Notes: generated by a model from the letters alone, not told the origin. Shown: positions 9,766 to 19,282, counted from the stretch's first letter. The stretch: 42,450 nucleotides of DNA from Enterococcus sp. CSURQ0835 (GCF_902706605.1 NZ_CACSLH010000026.1:1-42450); one strand, 5' to 3'. Translations and numbers: made by a program.

Positions 9766-9786
9766 AAATTTGGTCAAGTAGATCGG

Positions 9787-10515
9787 CTATTTCTTTTTAG
9801 CAGTTGGTTGCGGGGTCCGTGGTGGAGCAGCCAGACTGCTGACGATATTGAACCGTTTTTTCAAATAGTAACGGCCTCCTAACGCGATTAGCGATAAGAC
9901 GGCTAAGACGAATGGATCAATGATCGGATTCAACGTCCGCGGTAAAAGAGCCGCCCCGTTGAAGACTAAGAGCCAGACTAAAGTCACACAGGCGATCATC
10001 ACCATTGATTTCCACGTCTTAGGCTTTTGCGAACGATCCGCGCCGGGATATTCAAACCGGTAGATGAACAAATACATCATGTAAAAGACGAGGCCACCTA
10101 GTGCGGAAGCCACTAACAATGCCGTCAGCCCATAACTAGCGGCTTGTGTACCTTTGGGGATGAACATTGCCATTACACCTGAGATCAAGCCTAACATTCC
10201 AAAGATCAATAAGAAATTATCTAACCACATCAGTGAAGCAGTCGTAGTGCGTTTTTGTTCGACTGGCTTATTGACGATCGCATCGGTCCGCTCAGAAACA
10301 GTCCCGTATAATTGGCGAGCCGTCTTACCGACTTTTTGTTCTTCCACCAATGTCGGCAACATCTCGTGTAAAGTGACTACTTTTTCCGTTTCCGTCAAAT
10401 TCGCCGCTTCTAACGCTTTATTCAGATCAAAGATATATTGTTCATTTTTTTTCGTCAGCTGACTCCGCAACTGAGCATTTTCGTTTTGCATTGCTTGCAG
10501 TTTTTCTGCTTCCAT
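9787..10515 (-). CDS. DUF1129-family membrane protein
   Basis: This 242-residue protein has an N-terminal coiled-coil-like segment (about 1-35), a conserved cytosolic segment containing GKTARQLYGT near residue 76, and four predicted transmembrane helices from about 95 onward, ending in a basic tail. I chose the ATG at 10515, preceded on the minus strand by GAGGG. A longer frame would run into ychF, whose stop lies 16 nt upstream. The family (DUF1129) often accompanies ychF in Lactobacillales, but its role is unknown. It is the last gene of the rsmG-soj-parB-ychF run and ends at the shared terminator. Confidence 0.8.
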   Translation of the reverse strand: MEAEKLQAMQNENAQLRSQLTKKNEQYIFDLNKALEAANLTETEKVVTLHEMLPTLVEEQKVGKTARQLYGTVSERTDAIVNKPVEQKRTTTASLMWLDNFLLIFGMLGLISGVMAMFIPKGTQAASYGLTALLVASALGGLVFYMMYLFIYRFEYPGADRSQKPKTWKSMVMIACVTLVWLLVFNGAALLPRTLNPIIDPFVLAVLSLIALGGRYYLKKRFNIVSSLAAPPRTPQPTAKKK

Positions 10516-10531
10516 CTCGCTACCCTCTTTT

Positions 10532-11635
10532 CTACACGTTAAATCTAAATAGCATGACGTCGCCATCTTGCACGACGTAATCTTTACCTTCCAACCGAAC
10601 GCGGCCAGCTTCTTTCGCCGCATGCATGCTACCGTATTTATCTAGATCTTCAAATGAGACCGTCTCCGCGCGGATAAACCCTCGTTCAAAATCAGTGTGG
10701 ATGATCCCAGCTGCTTGGGGTGCTTTCATCCCTTTTCTAAAGGTCCAAGCCCGTACTTCTTGCTCACCAGCAGTGAAGTAAGTCGCTAAACCTAATAGAT
10801 CATAGGCGGCCCGGATCAATTGATCAAGCCCTGATTCTTCGATGCCCATCGCTTCTAAAAATTCTTTTTTATCCGCTTCATCATCTAATTCAGCGATTTC
10901 TTCTTCTGCTTCAGCACAGATCACGATCACTTCGGAATGTTCACTAGCTGCAAAATTCCGAACCGTTTGCACGTAGGCATTGTCATCTGGATCAGCAACA
11001 GTGTCTTCATCGACGTTTGCTACATACAAGACTGGTTTACTCGTCAATAGGAACAAGCCTTTGACGATTTTTTGCTCTTCTTCATCAAATTCGATTGAAC
11101 GAGCTGATTTACCCGCTTCTAAAGTCGGTTGTAATTTGTCTAAAACCGCTAGTTCGGCCACCGCCGCTTTGTCTTTAGTCTTAGCGACTTTTGCCACGCG
11201 AGTGTAGCGTTTGTTGATCGTTTCTAGATCGGCTAAAATCAATTCTAGATTGATGGTTTCGATATCATCTAAAGGATCGATCCGACCTTCGACGTGGGTG
11301 ATATTTTCATCATCAAAACACCGCACCACATGACAGATCGCATCGACTTGGCGGATATGGCTCAAAAATTGATTTCCTAAGCCTTCCCCTTTACTAGCAC
11401 CTTTGACGATCCCCGCAATATCAGTAAATTCAAACGTCGTCGGCACCGTTTTTTTCGGTTTCACGAGTTCAGTCAATCGCTGCAAGCGCCAATCAGGTAC
11501 TTCCACCATTCCGACATTCGGATCGATCGTCGCAAACGGATAGTTCGCGGCTTCGGCTCCCGCTTTAGTGATTGCATTAAACAAAGTCGATTTACCAACG
11601 TTTGGCAAACCCACGATTCCGGCAGTTAAGGCCAT
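10532..11635 (-). CDS. ychF: YchF/OLA1-type P-loop ATPase/GTPase
   Basis: This 367-residue Obg-family NTPase binds ATP in preference to GTP and associates with ribosomes. The G1 loop is GLPNVGKST at 8-16 and G3 is [10 protein letters not shown]. The base-recognition motif reads NVDE in place of the GTPase NKxD, which is the YchF hallmark. A TGS domain with [14 protein letters not shown] and [13 protein letters not shown] closes the protein. It starts 2 nt after the DUF951 gene stop, indicating one operon. Length and motifs are normal. Confidence 0.97.
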   Translation of the reverse strand: MALTAGIVGLPNVGKSTLFNAITKAGAEAANYPFATIDPNVGMVEVPDWRLQRLTELVKPKKTVPTTFEFTDIAGIVKGASKGEGLGNQFLSHIRQVDAICHVVRCFDDENITHVEGRIDPLDDIETINLELILADLETINKRYTRVAKVAKTKDKAAVAELAVLDKLQPTLEAGKSARSIEFDEEEQKIVKGLFLLTSKPVLYVANVDEDTVADPDDNAYVQTVRNFAASEHSEVIVICAEAEEEIAELDDEADKKEFLEAMGIEESGLDQLIRAAYDLLGLATYFTAGEQEVRAWTFRKGMKAPQAAGIIHTDFERGFIRAETVSFEDLDKYGSMHAAKEAGRVRLEGKDYVVQDGDVMLFRFNV

Positions 11636-11637
11636 CT

Positions 11638-11826
11638 TTACTTCAACTCTTTCTTTTCCAGGATTTTTTTCATTTTCTTTTCAAATTCACGGCGCGGCAA
11701 CATCACGATATGACCGCAGCCTAAACATTTGATCTTGATATCAGCGCCCATGCGGATGATCTCCCAACGATTCGTCTGGCAAGCATGGGGCTTTTTCATT
11801 TCGATAATATCACCTAAATCATACAT
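11638..11826 (-). CDS. DUF951-family small protein, possible metal site
   Basis: This 62-residue protein has the conserved DUF951 pattern: [13 protein letters not shown], then CLGCGH, and a basic lysine-rich helix at the C-terminus. Cysteines 16, 34 and 37 with nearby histidines resemble a small zinc site, and the fold is probably a nucleic-acid or ribosome-binding SH3-like barrel, but this is inference. It sits between parB and ychF, with 12 nt to the former and 2 nt to the latter, as in other Firmicutes. Function unknown. Confidence 0.85.
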   Translation of the reverse strand: MYDLGDIIEMKKPHACQTNRWEIIRMGADIKIKCLGCGHIVMLPRREFEKKMKKILEKKELK

Positions 11827-11838
11827 CGTCCAAACCTC

Positions 11839-12726
11839 CTAAGCTTCATCGAACTGGATGTTTAAAATATCTAAGATCCGCGTCAGATCTTGCGGCGACA
11901 AATACTCGATCTCGATCTTGCCTTTGCCGTCTTTTTCAACGATCTCAACGCCTGTTCCAAATTTATCCATCAAGCGATCTTCACTTTCTCGCAAATAATA
12001 CGGTTTTTCTTTCGTCAAACGCGGGGCTTTTTTCTTTTCTTTTTTGCCTTCGTTATATTCAGTCACAATCTGTTCTAACTGGCGCACGGTGAGATTTTCT
12101 TTCACGGCACGATTGGCTAGTTTTAAAATCTGATCTTTCTTTTTCAAACCTAACAGCGTCCGGGCTTGGCCCATGGAAAGTCGTTCGTCTTGGACCATCT
12201 CTTTAACTAGCTTTGGCAATGTCAACAACCGCAAGTAATTAGCGATATAAGGTCGACTTTTCCCGAGACGCGCTGCTACATCAGCTTGGGTCAATTTGAG
12301 ATTTTTCATCAGCATCTCGTAAGCTTCGGCTTCTTCTAGCGGATTCAAATCTTCCCGCTGTAAATTTTCTAATACGGCAATCTGCATCATTGCTTCTTCA
12401 TCAAAGTCACGAATGATGGCGGGGATCGTTTCTTTCCCAGCTAATTTAGAAGCGCGAAACCGACGTTCACCGGCGATCAGTTCATAGCCTTTAACGGCTG
12501 ATTTTCGTACGATGATCGGCTGGAAGACACCGGATTGTTCGATCGAATGGGCTAATTCTTGCAGCGACGCTTCATCAAATGATTTCCGTGGCTGATAGGG
12601 ATTGGGACGCAGTTCACTTAACGGCAGCTCAATGACTTGATCGTTTTTGGCATCGACTTCTTCGATCTCTGAAAGATCTTGGAACAACGCATCGATCCCA
12701 CGACCTAAACCTTTACTTTTGCTCAC
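11839..12726 (-). CDS. parB: Chromosome-partitioning CTPase ParB/Spo0J
   Basis: ParB loads onto parS, spreads as a CTP-gated clamp and recruits SMC/condensin. The 295-residue protein begins with the ParA-interacting segment KGLGRGIDALF. Its CTP-binding domain has NPYQPRK and GERRFRA. The helix-turn-helix follows (LTQADVAARLGKSRPYIANYLRLL), and a C-terminal dimerisation domain closes the protein. It overlaps parA by 14 nt. Three perfect parS sites lie in the window at 14828, 31474 and 32486. No second ParB paralogue of the Noc type is present here. Confidence 0.97.
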   Translation of the reverse strand: MSKSKGLGRGIDALFQDLSEIEEVDAKNDQVIELPLSELRPNPYQPRKSFDEASLQELAHSIEQSGVFQPIIVRKSAVKGYELIAGERRFRASKLAGKETIPAIIRDFDEEAMMQIAVLENLQREDLNPLEEAEAYEMLMKNLKLTQADVAARLGKSRPYIANYLRLLTLPKLVKEMVQDERLSMGQARTLLGLKKKDQILKLANRAVKENLTVRQLEQIVTEYNEGKKEKKKAPRLTKEKPYYLRESEDRLMDKFGTGVEIVEKDGKGKIEIEYLSPQDLTRILDILNIQFDEA

Positions 12727-13480
12727 GCGCTAACACTTCCTTTGCTAAAGCTTGGTAGACTTCCGCACCTTTTGATCGTGGATCATAATCGATGATTGGC
12801 ATGCCGTGACTTGGTGCTTCTGACAAGCGAACGTTCCGTGGGATGATCGTATCGTAGACTTTTTCGCGGAAATATTTTCGGACTTCGGCGACGACTTCGG
12901 CCCCTAGGTTAGTCCGCGCGTCATACATCGTCAGCAACACGCCTTCGATCTCAAGTTCAGGATTAAAATGCTTTTGAACGAGGCGAACCGTATTCAACAA
13001 TTGACTCAACCCTTCTAACGCATAATACTCACATTGGACAGGGATCAAGATCGCATCACTAGCGGTAAAGGCATTGATCGTCAAATGACCTAATGACGGC
13101 GGACAATCGATCAAAATAAAATCGTAGTCTGCAGTTACTTCCGCGATCGCACTTTTCAACCGTGATTCCCGTGCCATCATCGACGTCAATTCGATCTCCG
13201 CTCCAGCTAACTGTAACGTCGCCGGTACGATGTCTAAATTCTCGCGACTCGTCGGTAAGACCGCCTCTTGAATCGGCAACTCGTTGACTAACACGTCGTA
13301 AATGTCTTTTACCACATCTGGTTTTCTGACCCCGAGGCCGCTGGTCGCATTTCCTTGAGCATCGCTATCGATCAGTAGAACTTTTTTTCCTATGTAGGCT
13401 AAACAAGCGCCTAAATTAACGGTGGTCGTGGTTTTGCCCACCCCGCCTTTTTGATTTGCAACAGAGATGATCCGTGCCAT
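12713..13480 (-). CDS. soj: Chromosome-partitioning ATPase ParA/Soj
   Basis: This 255-residue Walker-type ATPase has the deviant P-loop KGGVGKTT at about 10-17, the signature lysine K10, and the switch motif DCPPSLG. Soj-type proteins dimerise on DNA with ATP, are stimulated by ParB, and modulate DnaA at the origin. It lies 48 nt after rsmG with no terminator between, and overlaps parB by 14 nt, so rsmG-soj-parB look co-transcribed. The ATG at 13480 follows AGGAGGAGG. Confidence 0.97.
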   Translation of the reverse strand: MARIISVANQKGGVGKTTTTVNLGACLAYIGKKVLLIDSDAQGNATSGLGVRKPDVVKDIYDVLVNELPIQEAVLPTSRENLDIVPATLQLAGAEIELTSMMARESRLKSAIAEVTADYDFILIDCPPSLGHLTINAFTASDAILIPVQCEYYALEGLSQLLNTVRLVQKHFNPELEIEGVLLTMYDARTNLGAEVVAEVRKYFREKVYDTIIPRNVRLSEAPSHGMPIIDYDPRSKGAEVYQALAKEVLAREQK

Positions 13481-13528
13481 GGTAGCTCCTCCTCCTAGTA
13501 AGGTGAAAATTTTGCTGCTGCCGGCCGT

Positions 13529-14242
13529 TTAGTTCAACGGCTGTTTATTCGGTGTCCCGGGTTTACGCGGGTACTTTTTCGGTGTATCTTTCGTTTTTTG
13601 GATCGTGACGATCTGGCGCAAGTCACCATTTGGCAATGAGACATCCGTCAAAGTAGCTAATTTCCCACCTAACAACGCGATCGCAGGCTTGGCTTCGGCT
13701 ACTTCTTCTTCACTTTTGGCAGCTTTCAAGGCAAAAAAGCGACCGCCTTTTTTCACTAGCGGCAAACACAATTCCGTCAACACGTTCAACCGCGCGACTG
13801 CCCGGGCGGTCACGAAATCAAATTGACCACGAAAAGCTGGGTTTTGGCCAAAAGATTCTGCCCGATCATGATAAAAATGAACGCCAGTCAAGCCAAGCGA
13901 CGTTTGCAACTGCTGCAAAAAGCCGATCCGTTTATTCAACGAATCCACGATCGTCACGTCTAGTTCGGGAAATAAGATCTTGAGCGGCAGACTCGGAAAA
14001 CCGGCTCCAGCTCCGACATCACATAGCTGACCTTGACCGGTGAATTCCGGTAAAAAAGCTAGCGTCACTGAATCATAAAAATGTTTCAAGTACACCTCTT
14101 CTTTTGCCGTGATTGCGGTCAGATTCATTTTTTGGTTCCACTTCACCAAGAGTTGATAATAAAGCGCAAATTGTTCCAGCTGCTGCTTTGTCAAATCAAA
14201 GCCATGTTCAGCTAATTGCGCGCGAAATTCTTCTGGCTGCAT
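13529..14242 (-). CDS. rsmG: 16S rRNA (guanine527-N7)-methyltransferase
   Basis: RsmG (GidB) methylates N7 of G527 in 16S rRNA, using S-adenosylmethionine. The 237-residue protein shows the Rossmann SAM motif [20 protein letters not shown] at about 70-90, the acidic VDSLNKR end of strand 2, and TARAVARL later. I chose the ATG at 14242, preceded on the minus strand by AGAGGA; an upstream in-frame methionine would place the start inside a parS-like repeat. Its loss is known to give low-level streptomycin resistance. It heads the operon with soj and parB. Confidence 0.96.
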   Translation of the reverse strand: MQPEEFRAQLAEHGFDLTKQQLEQFALYYQLLVKWNQKMNLTAITAKEEVYLKHFYDSVTLAFLPEFTGQGQLCDVGAGAGFPSLPLKILFPELDVTIVDSLNKRIGFLQQLQTSLGLTGVHFYHDRAESFGQNPAFRGQFDFVTARAVARLNVLTELCLPLVKKGGRFFALKAAKSEEEVAEAKPAIALLGGKLATLTDVSLPNGDLRQIVTIQKTKDTPKKYPRKPGTPNKQPLN

Positions 14243-14260
14243 AATGAGTCCTCTCTTTAC

Positions 14261-14281
14261 GTGAAACAGCGATTGTTTCAC
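14261..14281. repeat. Permuted parS-like inverted repeat at rsmG start
   Basis: GTGAAACA (14261-14268) and TGTTTCAC (14274-14281) form a perfect 8-bp inverted repeat with a 5-nt centre. These are exactly the two halves of parS, in swapped order. It lies about 5 nt after the predicted rsmG transcription start, so it could be an operator or a 5' hairpin. Confidence 0.6.
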
Positions 14282-14293
14282 AAACTAAGGTCT

Positions 14294-14322
14294 ACTTTAA
14301 CGCAAAAAGTAACAACTTGCAA
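14294..14322 (-). promoter_or_regulatory. rsmG-soj-parB promoter
   Basis: On the minus strand, TTGCAA (14317-14322) and TAAAGT (14294-14299) are separated by 17 nt. Transcription would start near 14287. Confidence 0.55.
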
Positions 14323-14791
14323 TGCTATCTGCGGGATTCCAAGCGGCCTTAAAAAAAACTATAACCGGCTCCTTGCTGCTTTGTCAGTGACCTTCGCTTT
14401 GGCTCCGGTTTGCGCTGCTCGACAAAGAGGGTTTTATTAGTATTATTACGATCTGTTATTATTAGTGCCTCGGTTTTGCGTGCATTCATTTTCCATGCAC
14501 TCAAAATGAGGGGACGGCTTGTTCATTTGCTAGCTCGTACACTTAGATAAACGAATTATTTACCTCAAAATGAACCTTCCCGTTTAAATTCTCATCAAAT
14601 TCTTTGATTCTAATTTCAAGGCAAATACGAAAATTTTTGCCAGTTGCTGCTCTGACTGCGGACTACGCAAAAAAGTTAGGCTTTCGTCGAAGTAGTGGGC
14701 AAAATCGAAAACTTTTTCAACCCTCAAAAAACAAGGTGGAGAAACAAAGCCTTTTTTAGCTTTAACTTCCCCTTATTTCCAAAGATAAAGC
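14323..14791. other. Non-coding block between rsmG and C39-like gene
   Basis: No credible gene is present. Possible reading frames lack ribosome-binding sites. Structures seen are a 7-bp inverted repeat CTTTGTC/GACAAAG around 14378-14426 and a perfect 14-bp inverted repeat, CTTTTTTAGCTTTA (14751-14764) with TAAAGCTAAAAAAG (14786-14799), whose 21-nt loop and lack of a following T-run make it an atypical terminator. Confidence 0.5.
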
Positions 14792-14821
14792 TAAAAAAGA
14801 CGAGCAGCTGAACTACTCGCC
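14792..14821 (-). terminator. Terminator of the mnmE-mnmG-C39 transcript
   Basis: On the minus strand GGCGAGTAG pairs with CTGCTCGTC (9 bp with two wobbles, loop 5 nt, 14799-14821), followed by TTTTTT. Confidence 0.75.
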
Positions 14822-14827
14822 GTTTTA

Positions 14828-14843
14828 TGTTTCACGTGAAACA
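14828..14843. promoter_or_regulatory. parS site (left of oriC)
   Basis: TGTTTCACGTGAAACA is an exact match to the ParB/Spo0J binding site. It lies 2 nt after the stop of the C39-like gene and about 7.4 kb left of the dnaA start. Confidence 0.95.
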
Positions 14844-14845
14844 TA

Positions 14846-15607
14846 TTACGTTGCTTTTTGCAGATACAATGCTTGTTCATCCATTTGCTCATACATCTTT
14901 TTAAAGGTAGCCCAAGCGACTCCGCGATTTTTTTCACCATATGGATCGTTGACATACACGATCTTTTGTTGCCGATCAAAACCCGTCACGACCGCAGCAT
15001 GGATCTGATCCGTGACATACAGATCGCCATTATCAGTAGGCCAAAGCCTGAAATCTGCATCAGCCGGCACTTTGAAATCAATGGTCGCGATCACCCAAAC
15101 CGGTGTTTTAGCTGCGACGAGTGCGATCAAATGTTCAAAATCTAACTGCTGCCGGCTCGCTAGTACTTGATACCCTGTCGGAACGTTTTGCAACGCGACT
15201 TGCTGGATCGGTTCCACGCCGACGCCCATCGCTGCATTGCCACCGGTGATATCCCCGACAAACCCTTGCCGAGGATCACCGTATTTGCCAGTAGTTGTCG
15301 TCAGAGGTTGATAGGCTAATTGTTCGGCTAACATATTTTTATTCGTCTTGACACCATAGTAGCGCAACAGCATGGAAAGCGCCGTAATCTCACAACCATT
15401 GCCTAGCGCATCCCCGTCATTTTGATTTTCGATAGGGACATCTAACAAGACTTGCTGGGTGAAACGACCTTTGACCACTTCCGCCCAACTGATCGTTGCC
15501 GCAAATTCTTGTTTCAGCTCATGGTACACCTTCGTGGGAGCCGCTAACAGCCAGGCACCGCAACCTAATAAGACTGCCAGCACCACGAGCCAGCCTTTTT
15601 TCTTCAC
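14846..15607 (-). CDS. Secreted or membrane-anchored C39-like papain-fold protein
   Basis: The 253-residue protein has a hydrophobic N-terminus (residues 5-23) that could be a signal anchor or a lipoprotein signal (LLGC, C16), followed by an extracellular domain like the Peptidase_C39_2 family. The expected cysteine-protease residues are visible: C72 in NGCEITALSMLLRYYG, H203 in QIHAAVVTGF and N220-D221 in YVNDPYG. The start is GTG at 15607, after GCAGGAGA. Relatives of this type are putative cysteine peptidases of the cell surface; no ABC transporter or bacteriocin gene is beside it, so it is not an export peptidase. It follows mnmG by 54 nt in the same direction and may be co-transcribed. 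Substrate unknown. Confidence 0.8.
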   Translation of the reverse strand: MKKKGWLVVLAVLLGCGAWLLAAPTKVYHELKQEFAATISWAEVVKGRFTQQVLLDVPIENQNDGDALGNGCEITALSMLLRYYGVKTNKNMLAEQLAYQPLTTTTGKYGDPRQGFVGDITGGNAAMGVGVEPIQQVALQNVPTGYQVLASRQQLDFEHLIALVAAKTPVWVIATIDFKVPADADFRLWPTDNGDLYVTDQIHAAVVTGFDRQQKIVYVNDPYGEKNRGVAWATFKKMYEQMDEQALYLQKAT

Positions 15608-15661
15608 TCGGATCTCCTGCCTTTCCTAGACTGAGTTTAACAAGAAATCCTTAACCTGAGC

Positions 15662-17554
15662 TTAAGCTTCGACCTTTGCGATCTTGCCTTGTTCGATGTA
15701 GACCATCAAAATACTGATATCAGCGGGATTGACACCACTGATCCGACTTGCTTGAGCAATCGTTTCTGGTTGGATCTTTTGCAATTTTTGGCGGGCTTCT
15801 GTTGCTAGACCATTGATCGCTTCATAATCGATTTGAGCCGGGATCTTTTTAGCTTCCATTCGTTTTAATTTATCTACTTTTTCTAACGCTTTTTTGATGT
15901 AACCTTCATACTTGATCTGGATCTCCGCTTGTTCGATCTCTTTTTCCGTTAATTCAGGATCAGCGGGAATAAACTGCAATAGATCTTGATAGGTGATCTC
16001 GGGCCGTCTCAAAAAGTCCGCTGCCAAGACACCATCTTTTAAAGCGGGACTGCCTTTCGTTTCTAAGAACGCTTGGACTGCAGGTGTTGGTTTGATCCGA
16101 ATCCCTTTTAAGCGAGTGATCTCTGCTTCGATGTGGGCTTTTTTAGCCAAATACTGTTGGTAACGTTCTTCTGGCACTAAGCCGATTCGATAGCCGGCTT
16201 CTGTCAACCGCAGATCAGCATTGTCATGTCGCAAAATCAACCGATACTCCGCACGTGAAGTCAACAAACGGTAAGGCTCATTCGTTCCTTTGGTCACTAA
16301 ATCATCGATCATCACACCGATATAGCCATCGCTGCGTTTTAAGATCAGCGGGTCTTGCCCTTGGATCTTCAAAGCCGCGTTGATGCCGGCGATCAATCCT
16401 TGACCGGCCGCTTCTTCATAGCCGCTCGTCCCATTCGTTTGACCAGCCGTATAAAGGTTTTCGATCACTTTCGTCTCTAAAGTCGGCCGCAATTGATGGG
16501 GTGCGATCATGTCATATTCGATCGCATAACCCGTCCGCATCATCTCAGCTTGTTCCAAACCTTCGATCGAATGTAACACGTCGTTTTGCACATCTTCTGG
16601 CAGCGAAGTTGACAAACCTTGGACATAGACTTCTTCTGTATGTAAGCCTTCCGGTTCTAAAAATAGTTGATGACGGTCTTTATCGGCAAACCGAACGATC
16701 TTGTCTTCGATCGAAGGACAATAACGAGCGCCTACCCCATCCACGATCCCGGTAAACATCGGCGCCCGATGCAAGTTTTCACGAATAATGGCGTGACTGT
16801 CAGGATTCGTATACGTCAACCAACAAGGGATCTGATGCGTGTTGTATTGACTATCCGGCGTTTGGTAACTGAAATGATTCGGTGTTTCATCTCCCGGTTG
16901 GATCTCGGTTTTACTATAATCAATCGAGCCTGATTTCACACGAGGTGGCGTTCCCGTTTTGAACCGATGGATCTCAAAGCCTAGTTCTTTCAAATTATCC
17001 GCTAATTTGACGGCCGGTTGAGAATTATTCGGACCAGAAGAGTATTTCAACTCCCCGATGATGATCTCGCCCCGCAAAGCCGTTCCGGCCGTGATGATGA
17101 CCGCTTTACCGCGATAGATCGCGCCCGTTGACGTCACTACTCCGCGACATGCGCCCGCTTCAACTACCAGTCGATCCACGACGCCTTGTTTTAATGTCAG
17201 ATTGGCTTCTTTTTCGATCGTATGTTTCATCTCTTGCGCATACGCATGTTTATCTGCTTGAGCTCGTAGCGCGCGAACAGCGGGACCTTTGCCCGTATTC
17301 AACATCCGCATTTGGATGTAAGTCTGATCAATATTTTTCCCCATCTCGCCACCTAATGCATCGATTTCCCGCACGACGACCCCTTTTGCGGGACCCCCGA
17401 TGGACGGGTTACACGGCATAAAAGCGACCATATCTAAATTCAATGTGATCAATACGGTCTTTTGCCCCATTCTGGCAGCCGCCAGTGCCGCTTCTGAACC
17501 GGCATGTCCGGCTCCGACAACGATCACATCATAATTTCCTGCTTCGTATTCCAT
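15662..17554 (-). CDS. mnmG: tRNA uridine-34 carboxymethylaminomethyl enzyme MnmG
   Basis: MnmG (GidA) and MnmE together build the cmnm5 group on U34 of tRNAs reading NNA/NNG codons. The 630-residue FAD enzyme has the dinucleotide-binding GAGHAG at 14-19, the PCNPSIGG segment with a conserved cysteine, [12 protein letters not shown] near the second nucleotide motif, and a C-terminal helical domain that binds MnmE and tRNA. Length is normal. It starts 18 nt after mnmE, so the partners are co-transcribed. Confidence 0.98.
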   Translation of the reverse strand: MEYEAGNYDVIVVGAGHAGSEAALAAARMGQKTVLITLNLDMVAFMPCNPSIGGPAKGVVVREIDALGGEMGKNIDQTYIQMRMLNTGKGPAVRALRAQADKHAYAQEMKHTIEKEANLTLKQGVVDRLVVEAGACRGVVTSTGAIYRGKAVIITAGTALRGEIIIGELKYSSGPNNSQPAVKLADNLKELGFEIHRFKTGTPPRVKSGSIDYSKTEIQPGDETPNHFSYQTPDSQYNTHQIPCWLTYTNPDSHAIIRENLHRAPMFTGIVDGVGARYCPSIEDKIVRFADKDRHQLFLEPEGLHTEEVYVQGLSTSLPEDVQNDVLHSIEGLEQAEMMRTGYAIEYDMIAPHQLRPTLETKVIENLYTAGQTNGTSGYEEAAGQGLIAGINAALKIQGQDPLILKRSDGYIGVMIDDLVTKGTNEPYRLLTSRAEYRLILRHDNADLRLTEAGYRIGLVPEERYQQYLAKKAHIEAEITRLKGIRIKPTPAVQAFLETKGSPALKDGVLAADFLRRPEITYQDLLQFIPADPELTEKEIEQAEIQIKYEGYIKKALEKVDKLKRMEAKKIPAQIDYEAINGLATEARQKLQKIQPETIAQASRISGVNPADISILMVYIEQGKIAKVEA

Positions 17555-17572
17555 GGCTCTACTCCTTTGAGT

Positions 17573-18964
17573 TTATTTTCCTAAACAAAATTGGCTGAAC
17601 AATTGCGTGATCAATTCATCTTGGACACTGTCGCCGACAATCTCACCTAAATAATCCCAACAACGCGTCATGTCGATCTGCACCAGATCAACCGGCATCC
17701 CGGCTTCGATCCCTGTTTTGACATCATTTAAAGCTTGACCTGCTTTTTCCAATAACGCGATATGCCGTGTGTTTGAGACATACGTTGCATCTTTTTCACC
17801 GGTTTGACCGCCAAAAAATAAAGCGGCGATCGCTTGTTCCAGTTGGTCTAAGCCAGCATTTTGAAGAACTGAGATGGCAAATAGCTGGTCAGCTCCAACC
17901 AATTTGGCTAGTTCCGCTTGGTCTAACTTTGCAGACAAGTCCGTTTTATTCAATAAAATGATCCGTTTCAAGCCGCTCGTTGCAGCTAAAAGATCACGGT
18001 CTTCTTTAGTCAAAGGTTCACTTTGATTTAAGACTAATAAGATCAGATCGGCTTCACCTAATGCTTTGCGGCTCCGCTCGACACCGATTTTTTCCACTAA
18101 ATCTTCCGTATCGCGAATTCCGGCTGTGTCAATCAATTTCAGTGGGACCCCCCGCACATTGACATACTCTTCGATTACATCACGAGTCGTACCGGCAATA
18201 TCTGTCACGATCGCTTTTTCTTCATGCAGCAGATAATTCAACAAACTCGACTTGCCGACATTTGGCCGGCCGATGATCGCCGTGCTCAATCCTTCACGTA
18301 AAATCTTGCCTTGTTGCGCATTTAATAACAACGTATCGATCTGGCGGCTGACAAAATCAGCCTTTTCCAATAACAGCTGCGTCGTCAATTCTTCCACATC
18401 ATCGTATTCAGGATAATCAATATTGACTTCCACTTGAGCCAGTGTTTCTAAGATCGTCTGACGCAATTTTCGGATCAATTGTGAAAGATTGCCATCCAAT
18501 TGATTCAACGCGACATTCATCGCTTTATCCGTCTTAGCGCGGATCAGATCCATCACCGCTTCGGCTTGGGAAAGATCCACTCGGCCGTTTAAAAAGGCCC
18601 GTTTAGTAAATTCACCTGGTTCAGCTAGCCGAGCTCCTTCTCGCAGTAGCAACTGCAGCAATTGATTGACCACTACGATCCCGCCGTGACAATTGATCTC
18701 CACGACATCTTCCCGGGTAAACGTTTTCGGTGCCCGCATCACGCTTGCCATCACTTCATCAATGACTTGGTTGGTCGCTGGATCGACGATGTGTCCGTAA
18801 TGAATCGTGTGGCTGGGAACCTCAGCTAAGGCTTTCCCTTTAAAGACCGCACTTGCGATCTTGACCGCTTGATCACCGCTCATGCGAACGATACTGATCG
18901 CGCCTTCACCCGGCGGCGTAGAGATCGCCGCAATCGTATCAAATTCTAATGTAATTTCAGCCAT
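17573..18964 (-). CDS. mnmE: tRNA modification GTPase MnmE
   Basis: MnmE (TrmE) partners MnmG in U34 tRNA modification, binding tetrahydrofolate, GTP and K+. The 463-residue protein has an N-terminal folate-binding domain, a helical domain and an inserted G domain with GRPNVGKSS (G1), DTAGIRDT (G3) and NKTD (G4). It ends in the essential CLGK box. I chose the ATG at 18964, preceded on the minus strand by AAAAGGAGTGG; an in-frame GTG further upstream lies inside the leader terminator. Upstream are a promoter (19066-19094) and a terminator-like hairpin (18993-19038), which suggests control by premature termination. Confidence 0.97.
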   Translation of the reverse strand: MAEITLEFDTIAAISTPPGEGAISIVRMSGDQAVKIASAVFKGKALAEVPSHTIHYGHIVDPATNQVIDEVMASVMRAPKTFTREDVVEINCHGGIVVVNQLLQLLLREGARLAEPGEFTKRAFLNGRVDLSQAEAVMDLIRAKTDKAMNVALNQLDGNLSQLIRKLRQTILETLAQVEVNIDYPEYDDVEELTTQLLLEKADFVSRQIDTLLLNAQQGKILREGLSTAIIGRPNVGKSSLLNYLLHEEKAIVTDIAGTTRDVIEEYVNVRGVPLKLIDTAGIRDTEDLVEKIGVERSRKALGEADLILLVLNQSEPLTKEDRDLLAATSGLKRIILLNKTDLSAKLDQAELAKLVGADQLFAISVLQNAGLDQLEQAIAALFFGGQTGEKDATYVSNTRHIALLEKAGQALNDVKTGIEAGMPVDLVQIDMTRCWDYLGEIVGDSVQDELITQLFSQFCLGK

Positions 18965-18992
18965 AAATCCGTTCCACTCCTTTTCAAGACAC

Positions 18993-19038
18993 AAAAAAAG
19001 TGCCCACTCCACCTGTTAATAAGCTGGGTTAGCACTTT
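18993..19038 (-). terminator. Terminator-like attenuator in the mnmE leader
   Basis: On the minus strand AAAGTGC (19032-19038) pairs with GCACTTT (18997-19003) and runs into a T-tract; a second CCA/TGG stem can form inside. It lies between the nearest promoter and mnmE, so it may attenuate rather than simply end transcription. Confidence 0.65.
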
Positions 19039-19065
19039 GACTGCTAGTTTAAAAATTCTGTCGTT

Positions 19066-19094
19066 AGATTAGCATACTCACGGTCGTATTTCAA
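19066..19094 (-). promoter_or_regulatory. mnmE-proximal promoter
   Basis: On the minus strand, TTGAAA (19089-19094) and TAATCT (19066-19071) are 17 nt apart. Transcription would start about 95 nt before mnmE. Confidence 0.6.
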
Positions 19095-19167
19095 GCTGAA
19101 CTGCTCAAATGCCGACTGGTACTTAACACTTTTTTAACTGCCGCTACGAACCGAGGTATCTGTAAAC

Positions 19168-19247
19168 ACAAAAAAACCCCCGCCAAATCGAGGGTTACTA
19201 TCAAAGTCGGAACCACTTAGATCGTCTACTTTGATAAGAATGATTTC
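19168..19247 (-). ncRNA. Candidate small RNA or leader between jag and mnmE
   Basis: A strong promoter (19254-19282) is followed at once by a stem of TATCAAAGT/ACTTTGATA (minus strand; 19228-19236 with 19199-19207) and then a terminator. The latter is AACCCTCG/CGGGGGTT (19189-19196 with 19175-19182) and ends in seven Ts. The predicted RNA is about 75-80 nt and has no reading frame with a ribosome-binding site. It could be a free small RNA, or a riboswitch-like leader of mnmE. I do not recognise a known class. Confidence 0.55.
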
Positions 19248-19253
19248 TAACCA

Positions 19254-19282
19254 AATATACTTGCTTTTACCCGCTTTGTCAA
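19254..19282 (-). promoter_or_regulatory. Promoter of the candidate small RNA
   Basis: On the minus strand, a perfect TTGACA (19277-19282) and TATATT (19254-19259) are separated by 17 nt. Confidence 0.7.

Noticed and set aside
14216-14440. Rightward open frame of 74 codons in the rsmG upstream region
   Set aside because: It overlaps rsmG coding sequence and the operon promoter on the other strand and has no ribosome-binding site.
14791-14979. Leftward open frame of 62 codons at the end of the C39-like gene
   Set aside because: It lies in another frame of the C39-like gene and runs through the parS site and the terminator.
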